Source: Gammaproteobacteria bacterium
Lineage (GTDB): Bacteria; Pseudomonadota; Gammaproteobacteria; Pseudomonadales; Halieaceae
Reading direction: 5' to 3'
NCBI GenBank assembly: GCA_018222695.1
Contig: JAAEZV010000128.1
Span: 1-5,384, forward strand
Length of the DNA: 5,384 bases
A program made the position numbers and the translations under genes. The notes below the pieces were generated by a model. The model saw nothing but the letters and a program-made list of their open reading frames with translations. It had not been told where the DNA came from and searched no databases. The stretch's first letter is position 1; every line of letters starts with the position of its first letter. Below are positions 4,695-5,384 of the stretch, in pieces.

Positions 4695-5384
4695 GTATTC
4701 TTTGGGGTAACGCCCGAGCAGCAAGATGAGCACCACCGAAACCAAGAACAGCGCCGCTGCCACTGAGTAGCCCAGGTCGTAGCTGCCTGTGGAATCATAG
4801 ACCGAGGCAAAAATCATCGGTGCCGTGCCCGAGCAGACGGCCAGGGTGGCATACAGAATTGAATAAATCTTGGCGTAGTGGGCCAGTCCAAAATAGCGCG
4901 CTGCGAGAAAGGCCATTAGGTCCAGTTCCGCCCCGGCTGCAAAGCCAATCAGAAATGCGGCCAGCGCCGCGGTTTCAAAGGTTTGTGAGCCATGAAGCAT
5001 TGCAGCGCCTGCGGCCGGAATCGCAAGGCAGAAAGCCGCCACTCCCGGTGCCCACAATCGATCGACCAGATAACCCACCACCACGCGGCCAACAATGATC
5101 GACAGGCCAAAAACGCTTTGCACCGATGCTGCCTGCTCCCGACTAAAGCCATCATCAGTGAGTGAGGGCAGCAGGTTGGGTCCAATGCCTGAGAAGCCCT
5201 GGTAGGCGAACAGAATCGACAACAATAAGACCCAAAATCGATAGCCTCGGACGGCTTCGCCCAACGTCAGGCCGCGCTCTAACGCCGCGGTTGTCTCGGG
5301 CTCCTGTTCGTCTGACTGCGAATGCGCGTCTAACGGCCTGAACAGGAAGTACAGCATGGGCCAGGCAAGGAATAAGGGCACTAG
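4680..5384 (-). CDS. Major facilitator superfamily transporter, C-terminal 234 residues (5' end outside window)
   Basis: An inner-membrane secondary transporter, here only its second half; a full MFS protein has about 400-430 residues and 12 membrane helices. The frame is open to the right edge and stops with TGA at 4682-4680. Numbering from the edge, residues 1-15 end a helix, probably TM6. A hydrophilic central loop rich in Asp, Glu and Gln follows (16-47), then six helices at about 50-72, 87-107, 113-130, 138-160, 172-195 and 203-224, and a short polar tail. The MFS signature GRVVVGYLVDRLW is at 99-111. The segment GAELDLMAFLAARYFGLAHY (151-170) resembles the GAE-D/RYFG motif of OFA/monocarboxylate-transporter-like members, which often carry organic anions. 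The substrate is unknown; an organic acid or aromatic acid is a reasonable guess. It is convergent with the cupin gene, 22 bp between stop codons, so it belongs to a transcript starting to the right. Confidence 0.92.
   Translation of the reverse strand, partial: LVPLFLAWPMLYFLFRPLDAHSQSDEQEPETTAALERGLTLGEAVRGYRFWVLLLSILFAYQGFSGIGPNLLPSLTDDGFSREQAASVQSVFGLSIIVGRVVVGYLVDRLWAPGVAAFCLAIPAAGAAMLHGSQTFETAALAAFLIGFAAGAELDLMAFLAARYFGLAHYAKIYSILYATLAVCSGTAPMIFASVYDSTGSYDLGYSVAAALFLVSVVLILLLGRYPKEYEGGH

Noticed and set aside
4133..4810. Long minus-strand open frame (225 codons) opposite the cupin gene and the MFS 3' end
   Set aside because: It runs antisense to the well-supported cupin coding region and out of frame with the MFS gene. 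Its translation is rich in Arg, Cys, Thr and Trp with no recognisable domain, typical of a shadow frame in GC-rich DNA.

Overview
The window reads as a piece of a Gram-negative proteobacterial chromosome. It has moderate-to-high GC, an outer-membrane TonB-dependent receptor with a signal peptide, AraC/XylS-type regulation, and sigma70-like promoter elements. The receptor style (an 'LEEVVVTARKR' TonB box followed by a plug resembling those of marine gammaproteobacteria and sphingomonads) and the human-like glyoxalase I suggest an aquatic gammaproteobacterium, for example a Halieaceae/OM60-NOR5-type organism. That placement is family resemblance only.

Layout, left to right. (1) 1-1652, minus: the first 550 residues of a TonB-dependent receptor that runs off the left edge. 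(2) 1653-1882: a 230-bp divergent intergenic region. It holds a perfect TATAAT box for the receptor, a weak -35 for the receptor, and two similar 22-nt direct repeats 31 bp apart that look like AraC-type operator sites. (3) 1883-2848, plus: an AraC-family regulator. (4) 2862-3395, minus: glyoxalase I with all four metal ligands, convergent with the regulator. (5) 3396-3583: a 188-bp divergent region with a plausible glyoxalase promoter, a 9-bp stem-loop flanked by A and T runs, and a strong ribosome binding site. (6) 3584-4657, plus: a two-domain cupin protein. (7) 4680-5384, minus: the C-terminal half of a major facilitator superfamily transporter that runs off the right edge, convergent with the cupin gene. 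No intergenic stretch exceeds 230 bp, and no RNA gene, mobile element or CRISPR array was seen.

How the genes may work together (inference). A ligand-sensing AraC regulator sits head-to-head with an outer-membrane receptor, and an inner-membrane MFS carrier lies nearby, giving an uptake route for a small organic compound. The cupin protein has an internal duplication. Its first cupin has lost all three metal-binding histidines, while the second keeps a three-histidine site without the usual glutamate, as in the C-C-cleaving dioxygenase Dke1 (acetylacetone dioxygenase), and it also resembles 2,4'-dihydroxyacetophenone dioxygenase. Dke1 chemistry releases methylglyoxal, the substrate precursor that glyoxalase I removes, and here glyoxalase I is divergently transcribed from the cupin gene. 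The most interesting reading of the window is therefore a regulated uptake-and-cleavage locus whose toxic 2-oxoaldehyde product is handled by an adjacent glyoxalase. The substrate is unknown and the link is unproven.
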